A DNA stretch of 64,000 nt from Nymphaea colorata (lineage: Eukaryota; Streptophyta; Magnoliopsida; Nymphaeales; Nymphaeaceae): NCBI RefSeq assembly GCF_008831285.2, contig NC_045141.1, positions 25,526,315-25,590,314 on the forward strand, written 5' to 3'. The notes under the pieces were generated by a model. The model saw nothing but the letters and a program-made list of their open reading frames with translations. It did not search any database and had not been told where the DNA came from. Every line of letters starts with the position of its first letter. Position 1 is the stretch's first letter. This document shows, in pieces, positions 23,701-37,411 of the stretch. Made by a program: the position numbers and the translations under genes.

Positions 23701-26700
23701 GTTGAGCAGTTATTGATTCCGGTCATAAGAGTTCCAACAAACATTGCTCCCAGTATGGTGAATAAACTCTGTTGAGTGTCTCTGTGAAAACAAAGGGAAG
23801 AAGAAAAGCGAACATAAGAAAATATGTAAAAAAGACAAGATACAACTGTATTGATCGATTGTCATTTTGTTGCTGAAACATTTAGATATTTAGTTTGGTC
23901 AAACAATATCTGTAGTTGTTTTGCATAAATTGGCCTCTATGGGTTGCTTACATTTTCTGTCCTTGTTGCCAGAAGAGGACACCAAGAATCACAGAGGTGA
24001 TGGTTATATATGTCAAACGGACCAAATTATATGAAGGACTTCGCCAATATGACAGGTATTGCTTCCACAGGCATGCTGAAAATTGCCCCCACCAATTCTG
24101 TGAAAACGTGGTCTGAAAGTTCAAGTCATTTGAACCAGGGGCTGGTGTGCTTAATTGTTTGAGTAGCTCTTTGTTGTTCCTGACAGAAAACAAGATAAAC
24201 ATGACCACTAAAGAAAAGATTGTCGAAAAAGCGATGAAAATTAGAGGGAAAAATGAGTTCAGTTTTGTTAAAACAATTGTCCCATAGATAGGAGATGAGT
24301 TGCAATTGCATTATCTCCTTGCATGGGAAAGTTCAAATTCATGTTGATTATTTACGTAGCTCTTACTGAAAGAGAGACGATTCCTTGTAAAGCTGAGCGA
24401 AGTCTACATTTAACTGTCTTTCCATAGAAGTAGAAGTAACTTCCAGCATCCATGTTGCTGGATTGTAGTTATTTTTGATCTTTGGAATGCCGGAAATACT
24501 CTGCAGGTTCACACCACTATGTTAGTTTAGGCTGTACAGAATTGTGGTGATGGAGAGTAGATGATGGAGAGTAGATTTACCATGTTGCTAAAGTAACATG
24601 TGAAATAACGAGTACTCGTAAAATGATTGGAAAACTAGTTTTTAGTGTCATTATCATAGCGTTATGAGGGTTTCCCTGTTTAATCCTATATAGTTTCATA
24701 TGTATAGCAGGTTTTTGGATCCCAATGTCAAAAAAGGATGTCATTCTTGAGTCCCAGCCGAAGGAGCAGAAAGGAAATTGGTGCTAACTGGTCCAATTCA
24801 GTCAATCAATTATAATTGCCCTGAAGTCATAACATGATATATCAAGGAACTGGGTGCCATGGTCATTACATTTAACTTGGCTAAGAACAGAAGAAGCTTT
24901 GCCCAGTTCTCCTACGAAATTGCAGGTGCTTCTCAGGTCTCAGGTGCATTATTCTTCGATTGACACACGGTGGTTCATAGTACATACAACAATGTTCAAG
25001 GCACTGAAAAATTTAAAAAGCCTGAATTATAGAATTCTTCTGGGACACAATTCTTAATGATCCAATAAGCTATTGCTTTAGTATACGGAAATGAAGAACA
25101 TTTAATCCAATAGATGCAAATAGAAAGATAACTTCGTGCATGCAGTTGCATAAAATCAGATGTAATGTGTTTGGTGTGTTACCTCAAAATATTCAATAAC
25201 ACTGCTTGAATGACTTCCCAATGGTCCAGAATAAATAATCTTCCCACCTCTTTTCATCAGCATCAACTGCAAAAAAAAAAAAACAAAAAATGAAAAAAGA
25301 GGGGTGAGAGGTGGTGCTAAGGGCTTTGATCAAATTCTTTCAAACAACCTATGTTATCAGTTGGACAGATTGGAATAATTTACAGTCATTGGGCCTATGC
25401 AGGTCCAAGTCCAACATGAACTAAGTTAATGGCTATATTGAGTTTATGTGTCATATTCTAAATTTCTAACTAAAAAATCTTGTGTAGTCATGTAAATGGC
25501 TGATAACTTGATATCTTAAATCTACATGTGCAGTTTTTCAAGTTCCAATTCATTTTGTTTACCTCGTCAAAGGATTCAAATATATCAATACTTGGTTGAT
25601 GAATTGTGCAGATGACTGTTCTTCCAGTGCGAACCACATTTTTCACTGCACGCATGACAATTGCTGCTGCCCTGGCATCCAGACCAGACGTGGGCTCATC
25701 CAAGAAAATTATTGATGGATTTGCAACAAGCTCAACTGCAATTGTTAAGCGCTTGCGTTGCTCTGTTGAGAGACCACTGACACCTGGTATGCCGACCAGT
25801 GCATCTTTGATTCCGTCAAGTTCAATGGTTTCTAATACTTCACTTATGAATGCCTGTTACACTCATGCATCAATGAAGTCCATTAGTTGTTCTTCTGCAA
25901 TCTATTTGTGTATCTCTGGTAGTTATTTGATGATAACTGATCATAAATTTCTATTTTTTCTGTGCGTGCATTTGTTTTTGTGGCTAAATGGATGGCTGAT
26001 GGAGTTGGCCTACCTTTTTAGTGTCTTGATCAATTTCAGAACCTAATCTCAACCATGCTGAAAAGATAACAGACTCTTCAACGGTAATCTGTGGGGAATG
26101 AATGTCAGATTGTTCACAGTAACCAGATATCCTAGCAAATGTCTCCTGAACCTTAGGATACCCGCCTATCCATATGTCCCCCTCAATAACTCCCTCATTC
26201 TTCCTTCCACAGAGGACATCCATGAGAGTTGTCTTTCCTGCTCCACTGACGCCCATTAAGGCTGTAAGAATGCCAGGCCTGAATGAGCCAGTAATGTCTC
26301 TAAGTAGCTGAAGTTTCTTCTCCGTCATTCCTTGATCTCTCATTTCCTGTAACATTGAAGCAAATCATTGTAATTGCTGCTCCAATTGGACCATTTGAAC
26401 TTATAGCTTGTCAGTTGACTAGTTTTGAAGGAAAGCTGCTTGCATTTCTAATGGAAATTTACCTGAGGAGTATCGACAAAATACTGTATATCTTGAAATG
26501 CTATTGCCAGTGGTTTGAATGGTAATGCCATTTTGTCTGCCACATGAAAGTGGTCTGTCTGTTAATGAGTAAAACATACAAACAGAAAAAGCTTGTTGTA
26601 TTGAGTTAGCCACCCTTACCTCTCCTTTTGTCTTCCTGAATGTGATGGTGAACATTCTCTTCCTTCCCTTGGAGTTGTGTAAGCCTTTCTCTGGAGATAA

Positions 26701-29700
26701 TTGCCCGAGAAATGCCAGGAGCTGGATGTAAGGTGGTAAACAAATAACAAATGTGTTAAGTAGATCTGTATGTCTAGGTGTGCATATATTTTTCCTGTGG
26801 TAAAACCGATAACGAAGTTGGTAGCAAATGTGTGTTTAGGTGTGCATGTGCATGTGCATGTGCATGCATATATATATCTTTTTTCTCTATTGTTGGATAA
26901 AGTAAGAGCATGCATTTACTTCAGCTTCCAGTTGACATGCCTCTGGTGTGTGCGTTTAGGTGTGCATATGCATGCACATACGTATATATTTTTCTCTATT
27001 GTTGGATAAAGTAAGATCAAGCCTTTATTTGGAGCTTCAAGATGACATGCATCTAGTGTTTGAACTATGAAACATGGTTGAGAATGTTGGACCTAGGATT
27101 TTGATGGGCTCAGATCGTGTCCGGTCAGTTCTGATTCAGTTGAACTGAAAAAGCCTGGTGATGGTTTCCTGCAAACTTCTGACATCCTCTACCCTCCATA
27201 GGCCTTTATTTTGATACTGTCAGATACAAGTAACCTGGTGAAGAAGATCACACCCTTTTGAACCATAATAACAGTTGACTGGACGGGTGTTACCAGTTGG
27301 AAGAAATTGCAGCTCCAATCCTATTTTTCTTGTTAGACTAAATTTAGGTGGCACAAATGTGTTTGCTTCACATCATGATGAACTAGGTTTAGCCATTCAA
27401 GCTCATTTGGTCATTCATCAATCAAGGATGCACTTAATGTCCATCTGTTACTACATGTTCTGGAATTTTGTGGATGTTCTTCTTGGCCTACTTGTTAATT
27501 TGTCTTGATTCTAACTCTTTGCTACATCTTCTTTTTTGTTTGTGTGTGTGAATTTTCACCTCAAGTATCAAAGCAAGTACCATTTTACTATTGGGGTTGC
27601 CAAAAAAAAAAAAGGTGGTGAAGGCATCTTCATCAACTATTTAAGCTGGATACTTAACCCTTTTGTGTCATTTACTTGCCAGTATATGACCGAGGCTATG
27701 ATAATAATTATGTAAGCTTTGTGTGAAGACATCTCATCCTGATCCACATGCTGATGAAATTTCACTTACGTTTCAAAAATGTCAAGGCCATGGTGAAGCC
27801 AAGATTGAGTAGTATAGTGAAACCAAATAGGGCGGCCAGTGATATCCAATAGAAATAACCCGGAAAATGAAGTCCTCTGCTTAGTAAAATTTGTTGTCCA
27901 ATTGTTGTATTTCCAAAAGAAATCTGTGAGAAGAATCATACAGGAACCTTAGAGAGCTGATTTATCACTTTAAGTAAACAGATCCGGATGCAAAGTGTCT
28001 AACCTTTCTCCACCTTGGAGCAAGGAATTCATTTACAGAAATTCCTATTTCAGCATATGCCAATGGAGATACCCAAAATCCCCACTTCAACCAAGCCGGC
28101 ATGGAAGCTGTTGCCAGAAAACATGCACGTCAACGTCCATTAAGTATGATAAATTTTCAAAGTTTGGTGTTTGAACCACCTGGCACAGCTTAAAACAATC
28201 TAGTGATAAACATTGACCTAGCAACACAGCTGATTGTTCTCTGAGGAGATAGTAGCTAACTCAAAGTCTATTTTTTGGTGTCATGAAATTCAGCTCTTGA
28301 ACTGTAAAAGGAGTACTTACACCTTGGGATCACAAAGCCTCCAAACACGAGAGCTGCTAGCATAAAGCAACTGCCAGCCATGGCTGAAGCTACATGTGTT
28401 TTAGTGATGGAGGCAATGAAGCGGAACAGGGAAGCAGCCATTTGATGCACAGCAAAGAGGAGAAGGAACTGGGAGAAAAACCTGCTCATAAATTTAGCAG
28501 TTGAGATTTGAGAAAGAATACTATCCATTCATTATCAGCTAAACAGTTGTTTGAATCGGTTAACTTGATTAAAGATGACAAGATGCTGTCTCATCGTAAT
28601 TCAGCAAATACATATCCTGAAAGCGATAGAAATGGTAGAAATTCGAAATTAAAAGCTAGAAGAGACCAAAAAAGGTTTATCTTAAAAAATAAGTTTAAAA
28701 GATCTTGGAAAATATCATGATATTCTTATTTTGGTGATATTTTCAAAATATCATGACAGTTTTTTCTTCCAGGGAAGGGGAGGTTCACTTTTTTTGGCAT
28801 TTTTATTATGATATTTTAAAAATATTGCCAGTATTTGTGACTGTAGTTGGAAACATTCTGTTCGTCAACTGACTTGCCAAATGCCAAGTTATATTAGTGG
28901 TGGGTAAGAGGTTGGGGTATCTAGATTCCCATTTGCATAGACCTAGTTGGTTCAGCATTCGGTTGACTTGGCCTTGAAGGAGCCTGTCGTTCTCCTAAAG
29001 TGAGATGCCCGTCCTTACAAATTATCAGAGCCTATATATTTCTCTGCATCCTCGAAAGGTTAAATGTTTGACTCGTTGATACTTCTGAAATGTTGCCCGA
29101 GCCAAAATCAGCTTCTTGTGACTAGACATTGACTAACCTTTGAGCTGCTAGTCGGTTGCATGCTTTGAGCTAATCTTGCCATAATGCAAAGGGTTGGGGC
29201 TTCTTCAGAATCTCAATAGGGAGAAACTATGTGAAAGATTATTTTTGTTTTTGTGTGTTGACATGCAAAGCAGACCTGCAACCTATCACAATTTTTATTT
29301 ATTGAACTTGGTTAATTTATCTGACAGGCGCTGCTGGTAGGTTGAGCATGATTGTATGATGATAAACTCCATGCTAGCATATTTTTCCAAGTGATGAATG
29401 CGGAAACAGCATTTAATCACCTTCCTGCTTCTGGACTATATCCAATGGTGTAATACGTGAGTCCCGTCCAAACTAGGGATTCAACAAATGAGTGAGGAAT
29501 TTTCAGTATGGCAGAAGGCAGTGTGTACGCCCAAGCAGGATAGAAGTAAAAATCTCTGTGCTTGTAGAATACCGGCAGCCTGGAAACTATCATTGACAAC
29601 TCTGGGAAACCATTGACCATAAGGATTACCATCGCATAAAACATGGAACCCATAAAGTAATTCGCACCAGCCAAGTCGGCATTCATCCTTGTACGCAAAA

Positions 29701-32700
29701 ACATGGTCATGGTGATGAATGCTATGATGACAAGCTGCACAATGACAAAATTGTAATCGATCAATTCCACAAACTGAAATTGATAGGCACTAACAGGGAC
29801 CTGATCTAAAGCCTTAGTGATATCATTACAGCTAAGCTGAATGATTTCAGCTGGTTTCATAACTAAGTTGTAAGACACATTTGCAGACAGAATTCTTGGG
29901 AGACTTCCAGGGAAATCAGCCCTTATGGACACCGATACGTGAAGTCAGTATGTATAATGAGAGCGGTAAATTATTCAAGTTACTTGAGTCTAAGGTGGAG
30001 TTTTTGGAGTTCAAGGTTTTCCCAGAGATAACAACCGGCAGCACCTCAATGCCCAGAAAAATGATACCAAATTCCAGATAGGATCTTCTGGAGTTGGTGC
30101 TGAAATATCTGAATCAGATGCCAGGTCAGGAGCAATCAACGCCACGAATATATTTCTATCAATTTGGCCTTTGATAAATTGCTACAGGAACAGAGTTGGA
30201 TCAATTCCCTGGCAAGTTGGGGTAGTTTGGCCTTTTTCAGCATTTTCTTTGTATTTCTGCTTCATTGAAATTTATGAACTCATGTACCTGAACTGATTTG
30301 AAGACATAAACAAATGAATTCCTCTTCATCAACAGCAATTCCCTGGCCATGCACGTCTTCAGCATCTCCCATTTGCTTAGAGAGTAGATGCTAAAGGTTA
30401 CTGCATCTTTTTGTGTACGGTCAGATGGATTTATAAGCTCCTCTAACAAGCTTTTCCCATGATCAGAAGCCTTGAATTTCTCTTCAAATTCATCCACTGT
30501 TATGTAACTATAAGGATCTGACCTGCACCAATATTGTGCTTGATCCTTCCTGGAAATGACCTGAATGTGGTACAACGAAATACAATGGTCAGGATGGGTC
30601 ACATCCTGTTGACTTTGTGAAAAGGTTACATAATGCAACAAAAGATGTTTCCAGTCATGAGTCAACATCTAAAGGTATGCCAACAACTTCTTGGTGCATA
30701 AAGTAGAGAACATATTCTGTTTATTATTGTTTTTTACCTAATGCAGCAATATCTAGTCAAAGTCGAAGGTATGCAAATAGCTTTTTGGTGCATAAAGAAG
30801 GGACTTCAGAATGTGCATGCGGTTAGAGAGAGAGAGAGAGAGAGAAACCTCCTGGAGGAAATCAGCGGTGCCCTTCCTTTCGGGGCACTTAAAGCCACAG
30901 CCCTCAAAGAATTGAACAGCCAGAGTCCGAGGGCCATGATAAACAATCTTGCCTTCTGCCATCAGTATGATATCATCAAAGAGGTCGAATGTCTCTGGTG
31001 CTGGTTGAAGCAGCGAGGTCAATACTGTGGCATCTGTGATGTGTACAAATTGTTGAAGGTATGTAACTATTTGAAAGGTTGTGGAGCTGTCTAGACCGGT
31101 TGATATTTCATCCATGAATAGGGTCTTTGTGGGACCAACAATCATCTCTCCTGTCAGAATTAAAGAAGCACAACTTATATTTAGTTCGTTCAACTTAGGC
31201 CCTAGACTAATGGGAAAGAAATTTGGACGACAGTTGAGTTTTCTGACAGAATGAACTTGGATATAATCTTAACAAGATGCTTCCAAGTTGGCAGTGAACA
31301 ATTGGATTTAAAGTTATGCTGTTTCTGCACCCTTCTATCGGATTCCAACTTTCAAGATATGGTTATGCTGTTTCTATCAACCTGCAGATAGAATAGGATT
31401 AACTCCAGAATGATGCACCAGACCATGGGATGAGGACTGATTGCATGTCTTGACAAATTACTAGCCTCTAAGTTCTATTTGGGTTGAGCTGACCAGGTTA
31501 GCTTTAGTTGACTTCGGGTGCAGTTAAAACTAAAGCAGTCTTAGAGTGTCCAGCTTCATTTAAGTTTTAGTTCGGCAGAATTAGCATTCAACCAGCAAGA
31601 CCAACTTAGTCCATATCAGGCTATCAGCTAGACTGAGGCACCAGTGGTCATATATATAACCTGGGAGATACTCTCACGATTTTGTTTGAAAAAAAAAGTA
31701 AAGGGATAGCTTTGAGTATTTAGCAATACCTGTAGTTAACCTTTTCTTTTGTCCACCTGAAATGCCTCTCCTCATGGCATCACCCACTAAAGTGTCAGAA
31801 CATATGTCTAGTCCAAGTATCTGCCAAACAAAAGCACAACTCAAAATCATTTCATTAGTTTCAAACAGGTTCCTTTGTGTGTGTGCATGCAGCAGAAATG
31901 AGCTCAAACAAGTCCATGGGTGGTTGGAGTTGGACAAGTTCCTTAAGCCATTCCTTTGAGGTTTCTGCTTTATGATAGACAAGTTCAAGTTCGGGGATCA
32001 TCTTTGGTATTTAAACTCTTGACCGCTACTTCTTATGGTGCATTTCTATTATTCAACTATCTTATTAAACCAAGAAACTGACTCGGGAATTTGGTCGACA
32101 ATGGGGTTCAGAGCAATACATTTAAGCCTATCTGAGTCTAGTCTACCAAGTAATGCTTCTGATTAATGGTAACAGTGACATGAATTATATGGACGAAGAA
32201 TACTTCACGATTAACATGGTTCATTTAGGAAGAAAGGCACCTTTAAGATGTAATCTGTCTGCAGACTTCTCTTCAACCCCTCAATTGAAGTTGCCTGCAA
32301 ATTCAAGATGTGCACAATCAACCCGCAGCGAAAGAAAAACCAATTTAGACCTAGAAGATTTAAAATTAAAATTACAAAAAGTTAAGAGTAACCTTCATAT
32401 ACATGTCTATATCATGATCAGGTACTATCCCAGCTCTCTTCTCTTTTTCACTAAGTTCCATCACCATCTCTGTACATTTGAAGCATCAGTTAATCCTGAA
32501 TCTTAATGTGCACTGGCGCAAGCATCTTCATTTTTTTTATAAGTTTTTGAAAGAGAGGGAATTTTACGAGGTTTGCTTCCAAGTCCCTGGCATCTTGCTG
32601 AGAAATCAAGAGTTTCTCTGACAGTCATCTCTGGCATATGTAGATCATATTGGCTTATATAGGCTGATGTCTTCTGGGGAACAAATTCACTTAAGCCATA

Positions 32701-35700
32701 CCCGTTGTAGGAAATGTCGCCAGTCAGCTGCTATAAAAACTAAAAGGTTTTAGAATATGAAATAAAAATGCAAGATTTTTCAGTGCACATATATGTATAT
32801 TCAGTAAATAAATATTTTGTACCAGGAACTATTAAGTATAAATCACCATCTCTTTCATATTTTATTGGTCGTCAAAGCTTCTGTAAATAAATTTTAGTTC
32901 ATATTTTTGGAAACCATGCATTTGGTACTAAACAATGGGTCCGTTTTATGAAAGAACGGAGAGAAAAGACAAAAAGTGCTGAATTGTACTTATATTGTGA
33001 AACTTCATTAGAACAGATGGTCTGCAATATATATGTGCATATGCATGTACATAAGTATGTAAGTATATATATGTGCTTATGCAGTTATTTAGCTTCCTGA
33101 TCCGTAGGGCTGCACTATGGGTCGAACTCTTTGAGCTCGACTCATTCCTTGAATGAGTGGTAAAAACGCTGATTTAGCTAAAGAAATTTTACTTCCTGTT
33201 TTGTTGGGCTGCACAATGGCTCTACTAGGCCTTTCAATCGAAGCGCACACACACACAAATATATGTATACACACACACACACATTATGCACACACACACA
33301 CACCCAAAAAATGTTTGCACAAAAAGCACCATTGGAGTACTAGGTGCCTCCATTGTCCCTTAAAAAGTCGGTCTTTAATTCGTTCCAAGTTCCAACCTCA
33401 GCCGGCCAAGCCGAATTTGAGCTCAGTTAATGAACATTTCTTCTGTTATGCCCCATGGCCCATTGTGATGTATATGCCATTAATCAAGTTGGTTAAGTTG
33501 AAACAGAAGGTGAGCTCTTTGTTTTTCCTTGACAGTTGACTGCTTTAGCCGAACTACAGAAAATTAAGACCTTCAAAGATTGATCTAGTTTTCCTGCAAG
33601 TGCCAATAATAAGGTGGTCTTTCCGCAACCAGGTGGGCCGAGCAGAAGGGTGAGCCTGCACATCAAGAAGGACCCTTGGTTACCATTCTCAGGATATTTA
33701 GGTGAATCCTACTATTAAATATTGTACGGTTAAACGAAGCTTAAGCAGCACTGGGAAGCCCCCAGAAGCTACAAGAGTTTACATACTCAAAGATATAAAA
33801 AGCTAGCCATTGTTTAAGCAGTTTCGGAAGCCCCAGAAGGCACAAGAAGATTCCACGTATATTTTGCTTCTTTCTTTATTGTTTTAACACTTTGGTGATA
33901 ATGTGACAAGCTACTTCCAGTAAAGAATGAAATTTCTTCACTATCATGTTCACTGCACGTTTTAAGCCAAGAGGCTTGCTTTTTCTGTTTGTTTGTTAAT
34001 CTAATGATGCTGCATACTGTTATTTTTTACTTTTTCTTTGGAAACTAAATGCAATGCATGGAGATTATGCATTTGGAGAAACCATCTCTCTTTTTCATTT
34101 GCAGTGAATGCTTATTAACCATCTACGTTCCTGAATGCAGATTCCAGATGGAGCCCGACTTTTTATTTTCTGGTAATGAAGGGGATACATTCACAAGCTC
34201 AACTGTCTAACCATAACTGACCCTCGTGCCTTTATTTTATATTTTTGTTTTCCGGAAAAGAAACAGTGAATTCCTAGCAGACTCCAGTAAGGATGGAAAT
34301 TGTCTTTGGCTTTTGAGGCCGAAAAGGTTGCCAGTTGTCCTATGTAAGCAGTTGATTGCTTCAGACTCATAGCAGTCATAGATGCTGAATACTTGAATTA
34401 AATGAAGGTATATATAGCTGTCTAGTCTTTGCTTGTGATAATTATTCATTCCATGGTTCTTTGTTTGCATATATAATTTTGCCTTCATCATATCATAGCT
34501 CTATTTGCAGTTACGTTATTTGGCAAAGTTACCGGCAGTGGTGCTTGCTGTTGCAAATACCGCTGCACAGTGATCTTACCATGACAGTGATTGAATTTAC
34601 AGAAGAAGTTGACATTTTGAGAAGTCGCTTACTGTCCTAATATCATGCTTTCTTAGCTCTATGAACGGTTTCTCGCGTAGCTTTTTTATATCATTCACCT
34701 GCCATATTTCTTTAACCATATCTAAGCATATTCTACAGCCCGATACTTGTAAATATATATGTGTTTCATATACCTGCATTTTTTTACAATTACAAAAACA
34801 TTATTTAAGTAAGAAAACAACTAATGTTTTCATCAAATCACTAGTAAGATCATATTTATAAAGTTAGATTTTTAATAAAATATCTTAGTAATTAATTTCA
34901 ATAAGTCTGGTTTTTGTCTCTTATTCAAGTGGTTTGCTTTCTACCAACTTCTTTATATATATATATATATATAAAATATCACATCGCCATCTACCTGTCC
35001 ATTTAAAACAAATGGATGGTTGAAAGAAAAGTAAGGAGAAAAAAGTGATGAAAATACCCATCACCTTTGTTTTTACGGTGGATGATTAAGAAAAAAAATA
35101 AGTTACTCCAAAAAGTTAGAATCACCATTCAATTATCTTTATATATATATATATATGAGTATATTCTTTCTTTTTTAAGCCGTTGCCTGGGATTAATCGA
35201 ATTGAAAAGTTACGTTTGTGCAATTAGTTTCACTGGAAAATACACAAAGAATTCGTCTCTTTTCGAAAAATGGTTAGTTAATAATGCAGTAATTGTTAAT
35301 GATAAATCTTTTACCTGGAGGGTCTGATGATGCCGCTGACATCATTGATGATGTTAATCTTTGCGTCTGTGTGCTTCAAACCTGGCAGTCTACAGAAACC
35401 CTGCAGCCATGATCTAGCTTGGTCAGTCTTCATGCTTTTAATAACTCAGAAGTCAGCTCTTAGAATTTAGAGAGAGAGAGAGAGAGAGAGAATTATGTGG
35501 ATTGAAACATTTATTGGGCATCAAAATGTTTTGACTTTCAACTTGATTGTGGTAAGTCAATTTCATACGCCAAGACTACATGCGCCAACTGAGTTGTACA
35601 ATTAGGGAATTGAGTTTATCTCGACAATCAACTGTGATTGCACAAATCATCCCTCTAGTCCTGAGGTCGATGGAGCGATTATTTGCAACATGAAAGCGCC

Positions 35701-37346
35701 TCAGGTGGCTACCTGATTTAAGAGTTAAACTTCCGATGTTAAATTATTTAACCTAGACATTTTGATAAAGGACATGCTGGGAGTTAGACTGCCGACGTTT
35801 ATTAAAAAAGTGTCGTTAAATGCTTTAATTCTTCAAAACAAACTTTTTTTGGATGTTGCGCTGGGTTAAGTAAGAAGCAAGTTTTCAATATTGTAATTTT
35901 AATGTATTTGTTACGTTGTTTCATTAATACCTGAGAAAATGTATATATATATATATATATATACTTTGCTCACTGATGAAGACCAAGAATGGTTGAAAAA
36001 AAAATAAAAAGCTATGAACCCATACCACATGAAAAAAATATCCATCAGTTTTTTTTCTTTTTATTCTTCTTATTTCGAGTGTTCATCACAAAAGATTGAA
36101 CGGCCAAGTAAATTGGGCGATCAGAGACAATATTTAATAAATATAAATAAATAAATAAGTATATACATATGGCTTTCTTAAATCGGGCCAACTCACATGA
36201 GCATCGTGGCACCTGGTTAGGGAGGTTGCCCTGAGACCTTCTAAAACCTAGCCAGCTCACAAGAGCATCGTGGCGCCTATTTACCGTGGTTGCAAGCTTC
36301 ATACTTGACGTATGGTTTAACATGAAAGGGCCGGGTAACAATGGGCTTTCTTTCACATTAAAGAAATTCTTTAGAAGTTGGTTAAAACACTTTGGGAAAA
36401 ATGCATGATCGAGTCATCGTCCTCCATGGCAACCCATGATATATATATATATATATATATATAACTTTTTTGGAGATCGTGCTGAAAATTATGTTAACGA
36501 AGTTCGTGCTCATCACTGCAACTCGATCTGTCACGATTTTACAAACTTCTGATAAGTTTTAAAGTTCTTCCTTTGACATTTGATCACGACCATGTATCCC
36601 TCACCGGAAGGGTTTAGAAGCAAAAGGGCACTTGAAAGGATATGAACAGAATAAACATTTCTTGCTGTCAAGAACTTACAGAAACGATGCTTTTGGCTGT
36701 ATTCCATAACGTTGGTAGGGGCTTCCCATCCACCACTTCACACTTGGCACTCACGGAAAGGTTCTTGTACCTTACTTCTACTGTTGGCAGCTTCACACCG
36801 ACTCTATCAAGAACAGAATGAACTCAACGCAGTCAATTCACCAATCTCATAATAAACTTTCAGTATATAAAGATAAGACGTAAAAACATTAAGAATCAAA
36901 TCTAATTACTATAATTCTTTGAAGATATGGGGCGTAATTATAGTCTTCGAAAATGTTACCTACCTGTCTAATCTTTCTCTCAGCTTCCATAGCAGTTTCT
37001 TGTTATCTTCCGCTATATCCTTGATGAGCTTCTCTATAAACAAGTGCCTTTCCATTGCTCCCAGCTCTGTGACGTCCACCAATCTCTTCTGTTGAGCTTC
37101 TCCATCATTCCCGTTGCCGGCGTCGAACACGGAGGTCCGCAACCGATCGAAAGTAGGCAACCTCTCGATCGCTGCCCAATACAGTTCTTCATCTTCCTCA
37201 TCTGTTCTTGCTGAATTTACATTTGATGCGCTCCGGAAGCTACCACTGCTTCCATGGCCTCTAATTGATGAACGCAAACTCCGGCCGATCTCTGCCAGTT
37301 CGATCCGCAGAGACTCGATGTCATCTGCCGTAACCAATTGGGCCAT
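20736..37346 (-). CDS. Full-size ABCG (PDR-type) transporter, copy A, complete
   Basis: A plasma-membrane ATP-driven exporter by family; substrate unknown. About 24 exons give roughly 1440 residues in the order NBD1-TMD1-NBD2-TMD2. Exons run from 36964-37346 (ATG at 37346) through 36680-36803, 35315-35400, 33571-33655, 32568-32730, 32393-32469, 32241-32294, 31730-31820, 30849-31150, 30288-30560, 29421-29734, 28321-28481, 28004-28107 and 27770-27923, to the last at 20736-21004; every boundary I worked out keeps phase. NBD1 has GPPGCGKTT (about residue 205), ISGGQKKR and TLFMDE. NBD2 has GVSGAGKTT (about 880), LSTEQRKR and IIFLDE; the altered NBD2 signature is normal for plant PDRs. The protein ends SKLNFQRR. 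From memory it looks closest to the tobacco PDR3 type. No stop or frameshift is seen. The last intron (about 2.1 kb) carries two MITE-like elements. Confidence 0.93.
21770..22155. mobile_element. Mutator-type MITE with 9-bp target-site duplication
   Basis: The element begins CCATAGTCACAGAAAACG and ends CGTTATTTGTGACTATG, which are inverted repeats of each other with few mismatches. It is flanked on both sides by GTTAAAAGT (21761-21769 and 22156-22164). A 9-base duplication is the hallmark of Mutator-like elements (established knowledge). The 386-base interior is AT-rich and non-coding. It lies in the last intron of ABCG copy A. Confidence 0.78.
22165..22535. mobile_element. Second MITE-like element, directly abutting the first
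   Basis: TATCACAAAAAACGG at the left (about 22166) pairs with the inverse CGTTTTTTGTGAC at the right (about 22515-22527). The interior is full of AACGG and TATTAAACGG units and their complements. I find no clean target-site duplication. Its terminal motif resembles that of the neighbouring element, so both may belong to one family, or one inserted beside the other. Confidence 0.55.
26830..27060 (+). repeat. Intronic tandem duplication, about 110-120 bp period
   Basis: GTTTAGGTGTGCAT, then CTCTATTGTTGGATAAAG, then a GACATGC segment occur twice in the same order within an intron of ABCG copy A. The copies differ by small indels in the GTGCAT and TA runs. Confidence 0.75.
33245..33304. repeat. 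Interrupted (CA)n microsatellite
   Basis: Three CA tracts separated by short AT-rich linkers lie in the intron just downstream of the NBD1 Walker A exon of ABCG copy A. Confidence 0.9.
36180..36290. repeat. Imperfect direct repeat, about 65-bp period
   Basis: A segment around CTCACATGAGCATCGTGG near 36192 recurs as CTCACAAGAGCATCGTGG near 36256. It lies in the intron between the second and third coding exons of ABCG copy A. It may be a transposon fragment; no coding is seen. Confidence 0.65.
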
Positions 37347-37403
37347 GCTGAAAGTTACTCCAAAGGATCGCTTAGTTGCTTGCAAGATAGAAGGTTGAGA
37401 TGA

Positions 37404-37411
37404 TATTTATA
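37404..37411 (-). promoter_or_regulatory. Candidate TATA box for ABCG copy A
   Basis: On the minus strand TATAAATA lies about 58 bases upstream of the start codon at 37346. That would place transcription start about 30 bases downstream of the box and leave a short 5' UTR. The position fits, but AT-rich plant DNA makes chance matches common. Confidence 0.4.

Noticed and set aside
25606-26046. 146-codon plus-strand frame
   Set aside because: Antisense shadow of the NBD2 exon of ABCG copy A; the same shadow appears in copies B and C.
20736-37346. The LSTEQRKR motif in NBD2 as a defect
   Set aside because: The altered ABC signature in the second NBD is a normal feature of plant PDR proteins.
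37347-37385. Upstream extension of ABCG copy A exon 1
   Set aside because: It opens at TTG, not ATG, and lies only 19 bases from the candidate TATA box; the ATG at 37346 is the better start.
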